A program made the translations under genes and the position numbers. A stretch of DNA of 64,000 bases from Antedon bifida (Eukaryota; Echinodermata; Crinoidea; Comatulida; Antedonidae): NCBI GenBank assembly GCA_963402885.1, contig OY727098.1, forward strand, positions 26,698,417 to 26,762,416. The letters are read 5' to 3'. Every line of letters starts with the position of its first letter. Position 1 is the stretch's first letter. Below are positions 12,901-27,900 of the stretch, in pieces. The notes under the pieces were generated by a model. That model saw only the letters and a list, made by a program, of their open reading frames with translations, made no database searches and was not told the DNA's origin.

Positions 12901-15900
12901 TTGATTGCATTTTAATAAACATTGATTTAATATACATCCAACAAAAAGTTAACATTTTATTTGAGGTTTAGGGAGCGGAGAAGTTTCACATTCGTGAGAT
13001 ACAACCCAGGCGTTTAGGTCAGATTTGAAGGCAAGCAACCCCCAGTTGCAATCTCAGTTGCAATCTCAGTTGCAATCCCAGTTTATTTCATGTTTTTATA
13101 TTCTCTCTCTAATGATGTTTTATTATTTATCAATAAATTGTCAAACTTACCTCTCCTTTGCTAATAATGTACATGGTATCCCCATATTCACCTTGGCGTA
13201 CGATATACTCTCCTTCATCAAAGTATACCTATAAAAAAGACAGCACATTTTTAATTACATCCAATAACACAACAACATAGTGCTGAAAGCTTGGTAAAAC
13301 TATATAATACTGGGCAGACTGTGGACTTTAGGTTAGGTTTGAGGATCGTGGGCTGCTGTTGTAATATTTTGCTTATTTCACAACAAATACACAAACATAC
13401 TGATCATGTCAGTAGTCTATAAATTGAATGTTGTGAAAATAAACACAATACATGGAACAGTCAAGCCAAAAAAACATTTTGAAAGTTAAACATACCATCT
13501 TTATTTATTTTACAAGGCATTAATAATAGACAAGTTGGTTAAATTTTAGCCGATGCAAATTATAACGACGCCCAACATAATAATTGTACATATTTACATT
13601 GATTTAAGTTATTACACGTCTCAGTTAAATGTGATAATTGCATCGCTACTTCACACTGCAAATAGGAAGTGTTATTTCATCTATGGAAAAGGTTTAGTAA
13701 TAAAATTCTTTCAAAGTGCACCCATAAAAGCTACTAATTGGTAAGCATATTTCAAAGTTTAAACTGCAAATCTGGACTTGAATGAAGACACCCGGTGTCA
13801 GGAGCTATAAACATGATGGGATGGTAGATGAAAATAAACAAGCAGTAACTTAAAGCTCTGTCTACACTATCAAACTTTATGTGACAAAAAATGTGATGTG
13901 CCAATATATGGACATGATGTCATATCACTACCATATGATGTCATATCACTACCATATTTGGGCACCACACTTTTTTTGTCAAACTAGTTTGATGGTGTAG
14001 ACAGGACAATAATATTTAAGTTGCATAGATCCAATAAAATAAAAAATCACAATAACAATATGGCATATACTAGACAGAACAATATGGTAATCAAGAAAGT
14101 ATGGCATTAAACATAGAAGTAAACATTGTACTTGAAGGAGTTATACAATGCCAACAAATTAATCAAAATTGTCTTTATTTAATACCAGATGTTACATCAT
14201 TTATCTATAGCATAGAATAATTCATTGGCATTTCAAATGTCATGTTATTATTGGTAATTCCTACCTCTTCTAAAATGTCTGCTATCTTGTTTAAAGATTC
14301 CTGTGGGAAGCTCTGGAAAGTGGCATTACTGAAAAAAACAAATTATTATTATTTTATTTACATATATTCATTTAAAGTACACACATGATAATATAAATGG
14401 ACTAATTTAAAAGTTTTTTTTTTTTGATAAACAAAATATTAGTTTGAAATAGGAGATGTTAAAGTATGAAGATTCATGAAAACAGAGAATTTCAAATTCA
14501 ATTTTCATGGGAAACGGAACAATATTGCGATTTCTGAAGCTACATTTCATAAACATCATATTATTTTAGTTTTTTTTAATCGAAAAAGTATCTTAAAATT
14601 GTAACCTTTTGTAAACATTTTATAAAGTTATCGTAATTCACTGTTTTTTATATTTTTATGTTGATTTGCATCGATCTGGTATTAAGGGAACTTAGATGAT
14701 TTAATCAAGTTGGATGGCTGATGGTTCATTGTTAAGAAACTTGAGAGTAAAAAGAATCAGTTTGTAGAAAAGGACTTCAATTTTCAAAGAACTTTTACAA
14801 AGGAAACTTGTTCCTACTCTAGGTTGTCGTAAATAGAGAGCTCCGTTAAAATAGGTCAACAAAATAGAAGCAGGCATTTACGCCACAGCTGCAGCTGACA
14901 TCATCGTTTTATGTGGTAAAAGGATCTTGATATCTCATGCCCATTCATCGCCATCAATGAATACAAATATTCGAAGTTTTCAACTTAATTTGCAATGAAA
15001 ATAAAGGTTTCTATCATATTCATATCCACTTTAAAATTGAAATTCATCTTAAAATATACGAGTTGCTCATTTTAAAAATGCATACAACTTTGTTACAAAC
15101 ATGCAACGATTTAAAAAAATAACAGATCTGGATTTTATTTCTGAAAATTCCGATTTGTAAATTAAACGTTGTTTAGACATTTTAGCAATTACATTTTTTT
15201 TTCTTGGTGACAAATTTAATGCAGACTTTTTACTAGTATTCTATATCATGAAAATTGCGCAGCGGGAATTGCCTTGAATCACAGTCCAGCCACAAAGTCT
15301 TAACGACCAATTTGAAAATATAAAACATGTTATGACATTCGCAAAATGTAGCTTTAAAATGCAAAATGTAATTCAACGTATGAGGAGTGTGAAATATTAT
15401 GTTTGAATTTTGAAAATTACAACACACGACACACTGCAGAATGTAAAAGTTCATTTTGTAGTTGAAATATTACGAAGTACAATATGATGGTAGTTGAGAA
15501 AGAGGACATAACAATGAAGAATGGATGAAATGATGACAAAAATGAATGATAATGATGATGATTATGAATATAACATAGATTATGATAATGGTGATTATAT
15601 AATGGTGATTATGATGATGACAACATAGATTATGATGATGGTGATTATGATCACAACGTAGAAGGTTAATATCAAATTGCGACAAAAACGATAGTGTTAA
15701 TGGTAATAAGCATTACTCAATTCAATTCAATAACAAATGATGAAGATGAATGATATATTTTTTTTCCATTAAAAGATAGTTAATGATGATTAACAAATAA
15801 CTAACAAAATAGTAGACCATTTTTGGAAATGTTTTCATATAAATCATACAACTGCAAAAATGTTTTAAAGACAGAAAGCAGAAAAATCAATATTAATGAT

Positions 15901-18900
15901 TAAATTGTAAAACAGCACAAAAAGCATCAAATAGGTAGAAAGAGAAATAAATGCTCATCGCACTCATTGTTATTGATGTTAATCACTTGTAGAAAGGCAC
16001 TGTATACCTACACAGTCGGAGAGCCGCGTTGGGAAATATGACCGTTATCGCTGAATTTTCGACTTCGCATGACGTCATAAATTTTAGAAGCCCTCTCTCG
16101 GCACAGAAGCATCAACGTTTCGCGCGAAAACATTAGCATAAAGTATACGTCATTTAATAGCTGTTTAATAAACATTAGTAGGCGAAAAATTAACCATATA
16201 TGGTAAGATCAGTTCCTTATATGTTTAAGATGTCGCAGGTCACCTAATTTTCTGAATAATTTGTTGGATTTGTTGTCAGCGACAATTTCTTTCCAAAGTT
16301 CGTGTGCGTCCGTCAAAACTGAAGTTTTCTAACAGGTGTTTGTTTACAAATTTTCCATTAGTGGGATTTGCATCCCATACAGTGAATTACCAAAAAACCG
16401 ACGTATATGGATAGAGTAAGTATCAATAGTCTGTTTTACGTTAAAATTGGCTTGAAACCCTATTTAAGCTTCCTATAGCGAACATTTTAAAAAAGGTCCT
16501 CATGTCATATATTTTTACGTCTCGCGGCACTAGTTCCGTCGTGTGTGGTCCATGGTGTGTTGATTGTGGTTGTTGTAGGTGAGTATATGCACGACCTGGT
16601 GGATCGTTGTCGTATTATATCGGCCTAGGCCTAGTAACATGTTCTGTTAATAATTTAAATACTTTAGTTACAATTTAGTATTATTAAAGTGTCGTTACAA
16701 TCCTACTCTATATTGAAGATGCATTGGGAAGTTTTAAAAAGATAATTAAGCAAATCGCAGCCTGATACAGGTATAGGCCTACCTATTCTATAGTTAAATA
16801 TTTATTTATAGTAAAATTATTGACAACTGAGGGGTACAATTTATTTATAATATTAATAATTATTACAATAAACAGACATAATGAAATTTTGTATTTGCTG
16901 CTTTTTCATGGTAGGCCTATATCTGAAAATGTTTTCAGGTTGTTGAATAATTATACTGTATAACGATGCAATGTTTTGTTCATATCATAGTGACAATTAT
17001 TTAAATAGTTTCATTCATTACATTTCAGCTATTCATTTTCATTTTAGGTTTTTTGTTGGTATCAAGACTCGACGATTTTCTGTCTCGTTCTTCAATATGA
17101 GGTTGGACGGTGGAAGCTGTAATGGTTTTGTCGATTTCAATATCATTGCTGCAGCTGATAGTTTTTCATTTTATTCGCTAATAATAATATAACATATACA
17201 TTCATACGCATTCAAGTTTTAGAAGCGTTTCAGATCAGTCAATGATAAGATATAAATTAAGTTGCAATTGATTGATTGATTTACTTTATCAACCAGAGTC
17301 ACACAGATACATACAATATAAACATATAAAACAATCATAAAATCATTACAACCGTAAGACTCACGTAAGTTAATATGATATAGGCCTAGCTAGTTTGTTA
17401 TGTTTGATGAACAAGGTGCTATTTAAATAAAAGCAAGTTTTTATATACAGTAGTAGTATTTACTATTTATATCAGTATTGTTTGAAAGATATTTGTATTA
17501 AAAACTGCTTTTTCACATTCTGTATACGTAAAAAAAAAATTGGTTGCTTGTGTGAAATGCAAGTTGTATCTAATAAAGTAATATTTATATACAAGTGTGA
17601 CATTTACTGCCAGATACTGAAATACTGAGTACCAACCAATCACTGTAACAATACTCAAGTAAATGGTGGACTTATATTTTTATATCTTGGTTTCAGCTGG
17701 GCCCATAATTATCTTTTTTAAAAACATGACCATATAAAAATACACGTTTGAGTCTCTGAAACAAACATGCCCGATTTTATAAAACATTCCCCATATATAA
17801 ATTGAAAATGGGTTTTTTTTTTTTTTTTTTTTCCATTTATTGTTTTTTTAACAGTTTTTTATTTGTTCTGGGCCTAGTTTCTCCTTCAGGCTTCTTCTTG
17901 CTTGGTATATGAGCAGAGCTGGGATAGACCTACCACCAGCCTAGACTATAGAATACCCAGCTAATATTATTAACACTCACTAGGGTAGGCCTACCTATCT
18001 AATATTAGTATTATATCAGAATTACTCAGCCTAGCTAGGCCTAGAAAATACTATTTTTAGGCCTAGCTAGGCTAGAAATCAAGTAAGTAATTATAGTAGG
18101 TAGCCTTTCCTAGCTCAGAAACCAAATAGAACAATAATCGGGGAGCAAATTGAAATCTTAGGCCTATGACGTAATACGCCTGCATGAAAACCGTATTGAA
18201 CACAGACACGATTCGGTCCGGGACGATTCGTACCAGCTTCGTAAAACGTAAACAAAGTTTCAAAATGGCGATTTTTCGATCGAAACAGAACAGAAATGTA
18301 GTAGGTTTGGTTTGATTAGTGGGAGTTGCATCCCAAGAAAGCTTAAAATTAGATTTTTATTTTAATAGATAGCTTAATAGTTTATCTTGAAAGGATTTTA
18401 AATTCGCTTTGAAACCTTATCTAGAAAATATGAAATTTAATGATTTTTTACCATCATTTAAAAAAAAATTAAAGTAAAAAAGTTTATACATAAAATAATG
18501 ATATTTCTTGAAACAAAAAATCTGTGGAATTTAGATCACAGTTTTTATCATTATTTACGCTTGTAGTTCAACTATTGAAATACGTTTATTGATTTCATTT
18601 AATATCAAAATTATACCATTTTCTAAGTGTACTAAAATAGCAAAAATGCCAACATTTTCCACGAAGCGCGCCCTCACAATGAATGAAATCAGTGATGCGT
18701 TACCAACGCGGCTTTCCGACTGTACAAGGCTTTTTGAAAAGACTGAAAAAAAGATAGTGAACACATAATGGCTGACACTCTAATTAACAAAAGGACAATC
18801 TTAAAATAGACACCCTAAGTTATTGGTAATCGCTCATTGGTGGTAGGTGGATAGACACCCCAAGTTATTGGTAATAACTCATTAGTGGTAGGTGGATAGA

Positions 18901-21900
18901 CACCCGAAGTTATTGGTAATAACTCATTAGTGGTAGGTGGATAGACACCCCAAGTTATTGGTAATAACTCATTAATGGTAGGTAGATAGACACCCTAAGT
19001 TATTGGTAATCGCTCATTAGTGGTAGGTGGATAGACACCATAGGTTGTTGGTAATCACTCATTAGTGGTAGGTGGATAAGTAGTGGGTTGTCCCGTTACA
19101 GGTAATTAATTATGTACATTTCAAAATCTTTAATGTACAGTACTATGTAATTGTCATCTGTTTTTTCATGAGTCCATTATATATGATTTAGAAATCAATT
19201 TTCTACTATTTACAGCAATTTTAACTACATACTTTTAATGATTTTCAATTTCTATTTAGAGACGATTTTTTTTTTGTGTTGTTTTTATGTTCCATTCTCT
19301 TCAATCAAATCCATCTATTTGTTGTGCTATGTCTATGTTCAAATCTTTTACCATCATGTAATGGATGTTTTTAACATTCTTCAATTCAGATAAAAGCTAG
19401 CATTTACAAATCAGCGTAAGTGGAAGAAAACATTGATTCATTACAAAAAAAGTTCACAGAATTTGAAGTAGGGATGATTGTGAAGCAAGTATGAAAGGCC
19501 TACGTAAAGTCTACTTACCTTTTAAGAAGGCTTATATATTCCGCTTGCCGTACCATACTTGTCTTCATCATTATGGCCTGGAAACAAGGACGGTCAATAG
19601 CCCATAGTTTGGTCGTTGTTATTGCTAGAAAAAAAAATACACTTTATTTTTTAAATGGTAGAACTATTTTTTGGGATGGTAGAAAAAAATCTTTGATTGT
19701 GCATTTATCTGGGTTGGCATTTATCAATATTTGCTTATATTTTGCTTAAGTTGAAATATAAGAAGTGCTCAAGCAAATAACTTAAGCTTATTTATCAAAC
19801 ATTCTTAGCAGAAAAATTGTCTTAGGTTAATTTTACATTGCGCATGTGCAAAAATAAACTGTAGAAGGCAGGAAATTATGTCTTAAGACGAAAAATCATT
19901 GCTTACGCGTGCGCATTAACTTTTTTCTCTTATCGTAACTTGTTTAAATACAGTTGTTTTTACTTCAGATGTTGATGATAATGTAATACATATTTATCCA
20001 AATATTTCATTATAATTCTCATAGTTCATCAAACATACCATGAGGACAAACACTAGAATTTAAGATACAATTGAGAAGGATAGTTGAGAACATACCTTTG
20101 ACGGTAGCAGTTCTTGTACAGTTGTACAGTATAGCTAACTCACCAAACACCTTGCCCCTGGTCATAGTGGTGAGGTATTTTCCTTCCTTGGTTACCTCAA
20201 CCTTACCGTCTGTAAAAACCAATTAAATACAATATTACTGTTTAACAATTCATATCCGATTATAAAATTCTGCAATGCATCGATTTTATAGTCATAGTTA
20301 AATCGTTTATCAATTTTAAAAATTAAAATAATATTTTAATAATTACACATGTGATTCTTAAATGCCAATAACATTCCATAATCGATTTCTGATTTTCATT
20401 AATTTTCATTTGAAATACCTTACTTACAGATTGCTATTGACACTAACAAATTATTCATATATATTATTCTCATGTTTTTTATGGTATTTTTGTTAGTAAA
20501 AATCACAATTGTGTTCGACAACAAAATCAATTACCAATACAACTCTGAATGTACTACAGTATATGACTGCCAATGGCCTCCGATGAAATGTTTAGAAAAT
20601 TATATTCGGAGTAGAATTGTGTCTACATTAGCATCTACGGGGTGGGATTATATTCGAGTATGTGATTATACAGTCATATATGGTATTTTCAGTTTTTAAC
20701 TGGAAACAGAGAAAATTCAGATCAGGACCTCTACAGGAAGCCAAAGTGTACTTTCTATATTAAATAAACATACTTCACATAAAATTAATTAAATTGAACA
20801 TTGAGATAAACACTTTAATTCTAATCTGATACGCCAAAGTAATCCCAATACAATTTAATATAAGATTTTAACCTCAAGAGAAATTGAAAAAAAAAAAATT
20901 CAAAGCTATTTAGAAAATCTATTTTTAAATATATCCTACAGACAACTAATTTAAATAATCTGATTCTTCCTTCTCCTCATCATTCCGGTGTCAATTATTT
21001 AAAATCGATTCAACATTAATAAAATTTGAATTGTTTAGAGAATCAATCCATACAAGTCCAATTTCCATTTTAAAAATACTTAGAGTAAAAAGTAAATGTC
21101 AACATAAAAATGGCTGTACTAATTTTCCATACGATGTTTAACATTAACAATCACTATTTAATTTTGTGCTAGTCTGAAAATCCAAGAATCTAGTGTATAG
21201 CAAGTAAAGGATTCCACTAGTGTGAATAATGTCTGGTGAATAATGTAACTATAAAATATAGTTAATGCAATTCAGTTATAGATAGTTATAATACTAGAGT
21301 CCATGCTAGAAGCTAACCGGAGCTCGTCAGCAACAAAAGATAGGTAAATGCCCTATGCAACTACAACAGACAGTATATTGCCCTATGTATTTTAGTGACC
21401 TATGCAACACATAGAATTAGATAATGCACAACCATTAAGCTCTGTCTACACTATCAAACTAGTTTGACTAAAAAAGTGTGATGTGCCCAAATAATGTAGT
21501 GATATTCCCAAATATGGTAGTGATATGACATCATTATGTCCATATATGGGCACATCACATTTTTTTGTCAGATAAAGTTTGATAGTGTAGACAGAGCTTT
21601 AGAATAATCCCAATATTCATTTAGTAATTCAAATAAACTGGATAATCAAAATATTTATTATTCTTAACAGTAACACACACAATATTGAACCATGTTGAAG
21701 TAAATTATTTAATCAATTAGAAATCGCTTAATTACCTTAATTAATTACAAAACATAATAGTTTCATTAAATGTAAGCAACAAATGCTGAATGACAAGATT
21801 TTGTTTATTAGTAAATTAGTTGAGCGATGATGATGGGCTTAAAAGGGAAAGTACCCTTAAATTCAAAGACATTGTATAATAATGATTGTAAACAATATTT

Positions 21901-24900
21901 AACTTAAAATACATAAGAAAATTTAGAGTTATTTGGTGTTAAATATGCAACTAACTTTTTGGTTTTTTTTAACATTATGTAATCATTATTAAGATTAATA
22001 TCATTATCATTAATAATGTTTTGTCATCTCCACATTTTGGGATGTTCAGGTGTGGCATTGTAGCTTGCTACTGATGTCAGGTTTCTTGGTTCAAATTCCT
22101 TTTAAAGCCTTTAATGAAAAGATTATGTTCATGATCTGTGTTCATATTAAGATCTGCATACACTATCAAACTTACTATGATGTGATGTGCCCAAATATGG
22201 TAGTGATATGCCCAGATATGGTAATGGTAGTGATATTACATCAACATGTCCATATATGGACATTTTTCTTCTGTCATATAAAGCAAAAACAATAAGCATT
22301 TACATTTTTTTTATTGGTAAATTATTTTTTCCATAATTGATGTAAACATTTGATTATTCATTTTTCTATGATATTTATTCTCATACAGTAGTGTTGTTTC
22401 TTTATTGCATTTTGTACTGCAGAATATTCATTCTCTCTGGTATCACTAATATGGACAGCAGCACAATGCTCATGTCATTTTAATAGGGAGGTTTCGCAAC
22501 CTTACGAATACGATAACGAAAACGGATACGTCATACATTTGTGAAACTTTTGAGCTGATCCCCATTTCATATTCGTAAAGCGTATTCGTGTTGACGAATA
22601 TCACCAGTCATATTCGTAACTACAAAACGAGTATAGTTTTTGATATATTTTGCACATTTTGCATTTGAATCAGGAATGATTCATGATTATAATATAATTA
22701 TAGATTTATTGAAAATAATTTACTAAAGTAATTTACTAAAATGCCAGTCAATTTTGATAAATAGCAGTATTTAAAGTCCTCACTCGCTTTGATAATACGC
22801 TAGGCCTAGGCAGCCAAGCACCAAGCAACACGTACCACCTGCGCTTCGCTCAAATTTACCGCAGTCATATTTTGGACGCGCCTCGATATTTCGTTGCCAT
22901 GCGAAACAGATTTTTTTATGGCTTACGAAAACGAATACGTGCGCGTGACGTATCCGTTTTCGTTATCGTAGTCGTAAGATTGCGAAACCTATCTAATATT
23001 CTTAGTACAATACCTTGCATACAGTTATACGCAAATAAAATTAAATGATCCACTCAGCAATTTCAGACAATAAGTTGAACAATGTAAAGTGGTCAATTGT
23101 TGTGGTTTCTTTTCAAATTCTTAATTATGATTGAATAAATAACATTAAAAATTATTGGTTTGCTAGTGCAAATAAAATACCATGGAAACAACATCAATTG
23201 CTTATAATGCATTTAAACATGTCTTTTTGTCAATGGATTTTTATTGGCATTTTCAACAAAAAAGACTGCTAAAACCTTGCAGCAGTGTAGGCTTATTGTT
23301 GGGTTACAATCGGCGAACACAAGCTCATATAAAGGACGTAGAAAACCGACGATTCAACATCTTCCAGCTCCACTTTGATAATAAAGTTTACTGTACGTAC
23401 ACCAAAGATCAAACATCCCCCTCTCCACTTTCCCCACCTCTTTGATAATAAAGCTTATTTTCAAGTACTCTACGTACACCAAAGATCAAACATCCCCCTC
23501 TCCAACTTCCTACCCTCCCCACCTCTTCGATAATAAAGCTTACCTTCAAGTACGTATACCACAGATCCAACATCTCCCCCCCCCCCACTTCCCACCCTCC
23601 CCCACCTCTTTGATAATAAAGCTTACCTTCAAGTACGTACACCAAAGATCAAACATCCCCCTCTCCCCCTTCCCATCCTCCCTCACCTCTTTGATAATAA
23701 ATCTTACCTTCAAGTACGTACACCAAAGATCCAACATCCCCCTCTTTGATAATAAAGCTGTCTTTGCTGTACTCTACTGGGTACATGCAGTCCACAATTT
23801 CTTGGATCTGCGACAACTCCAGATTCTTCATAAAATCGTTGTCTAAAATGGCAACCTTGATACATTCTTGAGCACTGTAAGAGAAAATATATAATCATTG
23901 TCAAAAATATATAATTTGCAGAAAGATAGTATTTTTACTCAACAGTACAGTTCATAATACAGGTAAAGGTAAAATTCCACATTCAAGATACATATATAAT
24001 AGAGTTTTGCTTTTCAATAGCGAATAAACAAATCAAAATGATTTAACTTAAGTGTTATTTGTTGTTTTTTGCTCTTAAATCCTGTCGGTAAACAGCTTAT
24101 CCTTAATTAAGAAAGAAAACGGTCTTCGCTGCAGAAGATTAAAGTAGAATGGGATTATGGGAGATTGTAGAATTCTATCATGTTGATTCGCAACGAGAAA
24201 TCACAAATATTGCTGGCAAAGAAACATTATATTAAATCTATTGAATGCTTTGTCAGATCTTATAATCTGATAATGTATCAGTGAATGCTGTTTTTTTTAT
24301 CATCAAGTAATTATACTGGTTGGTAGTGACTGGGGATATCCACTTTTAAAGCCTTCTACTCCACTTATACTAACACAGCACCAACACAAGAAATGAATAA
24401 TAGTGTTTTTCCACACCTAAAATACAAATTGTATTATTTTGTTTGGGTATATAATAATATTACTCAGGTATATCATTGTGATGTATAAATTAATTTATTG
24501 ATTTTAGTTTAATCTAATTTCCAACTTGAATATTAATATCTTTTTATGTTGCCGCCGTCGCAACATGCTATTGCAATTGACTGTGTTTTCAGGGACAAGC
24601 ACTCTTCTACTTTATACAATAAAACAACATCATTTTGTGATTTGTAAAATACAGTTACAAGTTTATTGAACTAGAGTAGTGTACTGTATATATCTGGGGT
24701 TGGAGGAGGAGAAGGGGTTGAAGGAAGAGAAGGGGTTGAAGGAGGAGGTGTAGGGGGAAAGGAGGGGTTGGAGGAGGAGGTGTAGGGGGAAAGGAGGGGT
24801 TGAAGGAGGAGGTGTAGGGGGAAAGGAGGGGTTGGGAAGAAGAGGGGTTGGGCAGAAGAGGGGTTGGGGAGAGGAGGGATTGGGGGATAGGAGGGTTTGG

Positions 24901-27900
24901 AGGACAGTTCAAGTCAAGTTGAATCCAAGAATTAATTACTTTCTTACTGCTACTCTTGGACTGTTGACTACGACATTGGCTTTTTAAATGTTATTAGTGT
25001 GAAGCCATACACATGCAGATTTTAAACTTGGATTTGCAGCAGAGCTGATAATATGGCCCTGGGGCTGGACATCTCTGTGTTTTGTCTGCAACAGCTGACA
25101 GAAAATCCAACATAAGATCGTGTGTTTATCGCAATTACCTATTTCACTCTGCTAGGACGTATAAATGCTTTCAAAATAGAAATGACAGGTTGAGACAGAA
25201 AGCACGACGGCTAAACTTGAGTGGTTAGATACTAACAAGTAAAAACCTTTAATTAAATACAACTGATCTTATACTGTTATAATAAAAACAATTAACATTG
25301 TGTTAAGTTTGGAGAAAATGTTCAATATAAATTAAAGTCCTGAATATTCATTTTAAAACTTCAAACATCTAATAATTAATTTGTAAATATTCTTGAAATT
25401 GAATAATTTTGACCCTGAAGAAAAACTGGTTTTTGAAACACCATTTTTATAAATGACACAACTGAAAAAATACTTGGTTTTCCAATAACAAAACTAGTTT
25501 GAAAACTCCAATCTATTCCAGTCTCAATAGTCAAAATGAGAGTTAAAAAATAAATATAAATAAAGGTTTAATGTTATGAAAACAATGAAAATTAAATTAG
25601 AAACTGTAATTAAAGATATAAGCATGGACTTATTAAGCCACAGAGTGGTAACGGCGTGTAATGAAATACATCAGCAGGCAGACGCTTGATTACAAGAGGC
25701 CGTTGACCATAACACGATCTTGTACGTTTCAACCAGATTAAAGCGCAAGAATATACTTAAAATTCATCTTGTTACCAAACACAATTCAACACATTTTGTA
25801 AAGAGAATACATTTATTTTTTTGTTTTTTGATAACACTTATAGCTTTTCTGTTACATAAACTGTTTAGCAAATTAAATACTAATGTTTCTAAATAGCATA
25901 GTAGCAAATAGTACTACAGTCAAATTAATTTATAGATGTTTCTGGATGGTATATGCTGAATAATAAAGATCTACCCTGACCAGTGTACACGATAACAGTG
26001 TTTGTAATACAGATACGAAATAAGCCATAATAGACTTTCTACCTTCTCTGTATGAAATGGATATTTAAACAGTCAAATCATTTCTAGAAAAATAGTCCTT
26101 AGTTACATGTAGCACATTTCATTTTCCACTTGCCTATTTCTTCAACTTTAGCTGAAACAAATACACCCAATTAAATTACTCATTAAGGTTTTTGTAACGA
26201 CTTAATATGTTGAAAATCATCAGTAAGATTTAAGCTTAATCAGATTTGAAGCGTGTACATTGAGACGACGACGTTTGCGAACTACGTGCTTCAGAAAAAA
26301 TACTTCAATTTCTATACAAAAATCAATAATGAAAACATTTTATAAATAGCTCTACAAATTATTAGACAATTTTGAACCAAAAAAATGAAGAAAAACCAAC
26401 ACAACTTTCAAGGTGAATTAATGAATTAATTTGTTGATAAACCATTGAATAACAGTAATTGATTGTTGGCAAAATGGAAGGGTGAATAGTTAGATGAGGG
26501 GGTGAATAGTTAGATGAGGGGATGAATAGTTAAATGAGGCAGTGAATAGTTAGATGAGGAAGTGTATTTATAAAGGAGGAGGGATGAAGCAAAGATGCTT
26601 TAAATATAATTATATAAAATACGACGAGCTGTGCTGGGGTATTGGGTGTGGGTGGTGAAAACTGAAAATTTCAGACGAGGCGAGCCATGCTGGCTACAGC
26701 CCTGGTGTAAATGAATGGAAGGGTGGATGAATGAATGGAAGGGTGGATGGATGGATGAATGAAGGGATGGAGGTTTTTGTATGAATGAATGGGTTGATAA
26801 GGAAGAACCATTGCTTCAACAATAAATAATTATATGGATACTGTAGACAAAGCAGTAATTAAGAATTGAAGGATGGATGACCAAATGAATTCAATGGTTG
26901 ATGACAGAATGTGAGTATGGATGAATAGCTTTTAATAAATACCAGAACGCACGTTTCCAGTGTAGGTATCCTGCCTGAAGACTTAGCACGAGATTGGCAA
27001 AACATTCTATCACCATGGTTACACATGACAGACAAGTGAAATGGTAATTGTGATCCGGTGAGTGCAGTGGGATACCTCTCCTCGTATTACTCACCAATGG
27101 CCAGGCATAATCACTTTTTTTGGTTAAATTACACTAAAAGCACACTCAAGCACATTATTTGTAAATACTTTGAACACAATACAGCAAGTCACTGACTTAA
27201 GCTCTGTCTACACTATCAAACTGTATCTGACAAAAAAATGTGATGTGCCCATATATGGACATGGTGATGTCATATCACTACCATATTTGGGTATATCAGT
27301 ACCATATTTGCGCACATCACACTTTTTTTTTCAATAGTTTTTTTGATAGTTTACACAGAGCTTCAGAAAAAGTATAATACAGACACTACTATAAAATTGT
27401 GCTATGCTCAACTAATTCTATCAACAGATACCCTTTAAATGTTAAATAATTTTTAAGTATCATAAAGATGCAACATTCATTGATTGTCAATAACGATGGG
27501 CATATTGATTTTAACAAATGATGTCCGCACTCATTTATATGTTGCATCATGGCATGACAAGAAATCTAATTTTCTGCAATCAAAATAAAAATTAATCTTG
27601 TAGAATATCTAATTATCGGATTGAATTTGTTTCGTTCGTTCGTTCATTAAAAACCTAGCTTTGGTATAGTGTCAGATAAATTTAGGGCCGGTTTAAAACC
27701 CAATTCATGGTACACCACTCTTGTCATAATTTATAAACATGGTATGTGAATTATTTATGAAGATACTGCATCTCAAAAATCCCAAAAAGTCTCAAATTGA
27801 CTAAATAATCTAATTTTTTTCAGTTGTTCTCACATACAGAAATGTTAGATATGTGTTTACAATCCACTTGATAATATTGAGTACAGAGTTACAGTAGGTC

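Larger units (their letters stand above)
14329..19518 (-). other. Intron 4
   Basis: 5.2 kb. Holds GAT/TGAT-rich low-complexity DNA (15545-15662), CpG-containing patches at 16.0-16.6 and 18.1-18.3 kb with a palindromic TGACGTCA at about 16069, two related direct-repeat blocks (16350, 18310), a TTGATTGATTGA-started block near 17265, a run of 20 T (17813-17832), several TAGGCCTA motifs and the 45-bp minisatellite. No gene is supported. Confidence 0.65.
20210..23707 (-). other. Intron 2
   Basis: 3.5 kb. Contains MITE copies 7 and 8, the CpG-rich TIR element (22487-22990) and the exon 2-derived repeat (23345-23707). The rest is AT-rich and featureless. Confidence 0.75.

Noticed and set aside
18265..18313. 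Short ATGGCG frame (about 16 codons) in a CpG-containing patch, as a first exon of a plus-strand gene
   Set aside because: Too short, with no convincing donor or downstream exon; kept only as part of the intron 4 observation.
19838..19916. GCGCATGTGC / GCGTGCGC patch as transposon ends
   Set aside because: Similarity between the two ends is too short and irregular to support a TIR.
23442..23846. 134-codon plus-strand open frame
   Set aside because: It lies antisense to exon 2 and reads the CT-rich repeat derived from it; the repetitive peptide has no domain.
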